From an uncultured Anaerofilum sp. (GTDB taxonomy: Bacteria > Bacillota > Clostridia > Oscillospirales > Ruminococcaceae): a stretch of 64,000 nt of DNA. Both the position numbers and the translations under genes were made by a program. This document shows, one piece after another, positions 62,819 through 64,000 of this stretch (the first letter of the stretch is position 1; every line of letters starts with the position of its first letter). Below the pieces are notes generated by a model that was not told where the DNA came from, searched no databases, and saw only the letters and a list, made by a program, of their open reading frames with translations. The stretch is taken from the NCBI GenBank assembly GCA_944385935.1, contig CALWZC010000005.1:101375-165374 (forward strand), in the 5' to 3' direction.

Positions 62819-63676
62819 ATGAATATGCTTCGAGGAATTTCTGAAAATGGGGGAGCTGTAGTATGTATTATTGACTCCACCGAAATGGTACGCCGTATGG
62901 AACAAATTCACAAAACCAGTGCAGTGACCTCGGCGGCACTGGGTAGGTTGCTGACAGCGGCAGCTATGATGTCCACCTATCTGAAAAACGACACAGACAC
63001 CCTTACCCTGCGTATCAAAGGGGATGGCCCTGCTGGAACGGTATTGGCAGTGGCAAATGGAAAGGGACAGGTAAAGGGCTATGTGGAAAATCCCGTAGTG
63101 GAAATTGCTGACCGTCCAGATGGAAAATTGAATGTGGGCGGTGCCATTGGACACAACGGCACATTGAGTGTTATCCGTGACCTTGGGCTAAAGGAGCCCT
63201 ATGTAGGTCAAATTCCGCTGGTTTCCGGTGAGGTGGCAGAGGATATTACCAACTATTATGCTACCAGTGAGCAAACTCCGACGGTTTGCGCTTTGGGTGT
63301 GCTAGTGGAGCCAGATTTGACCATTAAAAAAGCTGGGGGATATCTGTTGCAGCTTTTGCCCGGTGCAACCGAAGAAGAAATTACCCAGTTGGAAAAAAAT
63401 ATTGCAGCTATGCCTCCTATGACCCATCTGTTGGAGGAGGGTGTTTCCCTAGAAAAAATTATGGAAATGGTACTAGAAGGATTCAACCCCAATGTATTGG
63501 ATGAGTCCTCCTGTGAATATTTTTGTGATTGCAGCAAAGAACGGGTAGAGCGTGCTTTGCTTAGCATGGGAAAGGCAGAATTGGAAAAATTGGCACAGGA
63601 AGAACCTACAGCGGAGGTTTGCTGCCAATTTTGCGATAAAGTATGGAAGATTGATTTGCAAGAATTGCTGCAATAA
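62819..63676 (+). CDS. hslO: Redox-regulated chaperone Hsp33
   Basis: Hsp33 is activated by oxidation and holds unfolding proteins. The 285-residue protein starts MNMLRGISENGGAVVCIIDSTEMV, has the typical SAALGRLLTAAAMMS and GNGxxG-like GKGQVKGYVENP, and ends with the zinc Cys CDC and CQFC. I chose ATG 62819; AAAGGGG is 11 bases ahead. ATG 62792 and 62798 are also in frame and closer to the previous stop. It sits with lon and htpG, a stress-related neighbourhood. Confidence 0.94.
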   Translation: MNMLRGISENGGAVVCIIDSTEMVRRMEQIHKTSAVTSAALGRLLTAAAMMSTYLKNDTDTLTLRIKGDGPAGTVLAVANGKGQVKGYVENPVVEIADRPDGKLNVGGAIGHNGTLSVIRDLGLKEPYVGQIPLVSGEVAEDITNYYATSEQTPTVCALGVLVEPDLTIKKAGGYLLQLLPGATEEEITQLEKNIAAMPPMTHLLEEGVSLEKIMEMVLEGFNPNVLDESSCEYFCDCSKERVERALLSMGKAELEKLAQEEPTAEVCCQFCDKVWKIDLQELLQ

Positions 63677-63690
63677 ATGCAAGAATTTTG

Positions 63691-63732
63691 TTGCCAACCA
63701 GAGCAGAAAATATTTTTTGTTTTGGTTGGCAA
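63691..63732 (+). repeat. Inverted repeat after hslO
   Basis: TTGCCAACCA (63691-63700) and TGGTTGGCAA (63723-63732) form a perfect ten-base-pair stem with a 22-base loop. A T-run sits in the loop rather than after the stem, so it is a doubtful terminator. Confidence 0.5.
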
Positions 63733-63838
63733 TCTTGATTGTAATGAGATTTTTGAGCAAAAATATTAGCTGTAAATATCGTTAAAACGTGAAAAAATAA
63801 AAAATATTCAAAAAAATAAAAAAACTTTCAAAAAAGTG

Positions 63839-63867
63839 TTGACAAAAAGCGCAGGATATTGTAAAAT
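63839..63867 (+). promoter_or_regulatory. Promoter of tRNA-Gly
   Basis: Consensus TTGACA and TAAAAT are 17 bases apart, in AT-rich DNA 57 bases before the tRNA. Confidence 0.85.
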
Positions 63868-63924
63868 AACATTCGTCGCCAAGAGCGGCACACAAAAAAC
63901 AAGCATCACAAAACAAGTGATTCT

Positions 63925-64000
63925 GCGGGTTTAGCTCATCTGGTAGAGCGCCACCTTGCCAAGGTGGAGGTAGCGAGTTCGAGCCTCGTAACCCGCTCCA
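63925..64000 (+). tRNA. tRNA-Gly (anticodon GCC)
   Basis: A 76-base cloverleaf with acceptor arms GCGGGTT and AACCCGC, D arm GCTC/GAGC, anticodon stem CCACC/GGTGG holding TTGCCAA, and an encoded CCA that ends exactly at the window edge. The promoter is strong, and more tRNA genes may follow beyond the window. Confidence 0.96.

Noticed and set aside
63677..63769. 30-codon frame after hslO
   Set aside because: No ribosome-binding site, and it lies across an inverted repeat; probably chance.
1..64000. Search for insertion sequences, prophage, CRISPR arrays, attachment sites or an origin
   Set aside because: No transposase, integrase, repeat-spacer pattern, DnaA-box cluster or phage gene was seen; gene content is core throughout.

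Overview
The window reads as ordinary chromosome of a low-to-moderate GC, endospore-forming Firmicute of the class Clostridia, most likely the Oscillospiraceae/Ruminococcaceae side. The evidence is a spoIVA gene beside a SPOCS/LysM coat protein gene, a CotF-type coat protein, an IspH protein fused to ribosomal protein S1 (a clostridial fusion), an S-box (SAM-I) riboswitch before metK, a CIRCE heat-shock operator, and Gram-positive promoter, terminator and ribosome-binding signals throughout. I see no insertion sequence, phage, CRISPR array, integron or rRNA. The species cannot be fixed from sequence alone.

Layout. 1-10 kb: end of a two-component system, DUF1385-prmC, then recA-recX-rimO-pgsA, a membrane protein, a two-domain glycosyltransferase and tRNA-Val. 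10-22.5 kb: typA, with a short promoter-terminator unit in front of it; an envelope cluster (D,D-carboxypeptidase, MBOAT acyltransferase, SGNH-type partner); FAD enzyme-cmk-plsC-ispH/S1; an FMN-binding lipoprotein, a 43-residue membrane peptide and deoC. 22.6-28.3 kb is the most distinctive part: a Wzz/BY-kinase/PHP-phosphatase module without polysaccharide synthesis genes, followed by a strongly codon-biased Ala-rich surface protein with an IKATG sorting-like motif, its adjacent sortase, an unrecognised membrane protein and a VanY-type D,D-carboxypeptidase. 28.4-33 kb: sfsA, riboswitch-metK and a cytoplasmic GH2 glycosidase. 33-39.4 kb: recD2-comF-mreB paralog, two small coat/ferritin-like proteins, and murC on the minus strand. 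39.6-46.6 kb: SPOCS-LysM and spoIVA, deoB, pyk, luxS. 46.6-52.6 kb: ogt, a phosphoesterase, a membrane glycosyltransferase, a CcdA-thioredoxin fusion and a DUF218 protein. 52.6-56.5 kb: a MacB-type ABC exporter with a secreted, membrane-anchored partner. 56.5-64 kb: a protein-quality cluster (htpG under CIRCE, lon under tandem promoters, ysxC, a methyltransferase, hslO) and tRNA-Gly.

Taken together the genes cover DNA repair, the methyl cycle (metK, luxS), nucleoside catabolism (deoC, deoB), spore-coat assembly, envelope building and stress proteolysis. Genes are packed with short gaps or 4-14 base overlaps, and nearly every transcription unit ends in a clear hairpin plus T-run. The parts most worth following up are the sortase locus, the ABC exporter pair with matching Met/Gly-rich segments, the MreB paralog with a CCxxC cluster, and the short transcript ahead of typA.
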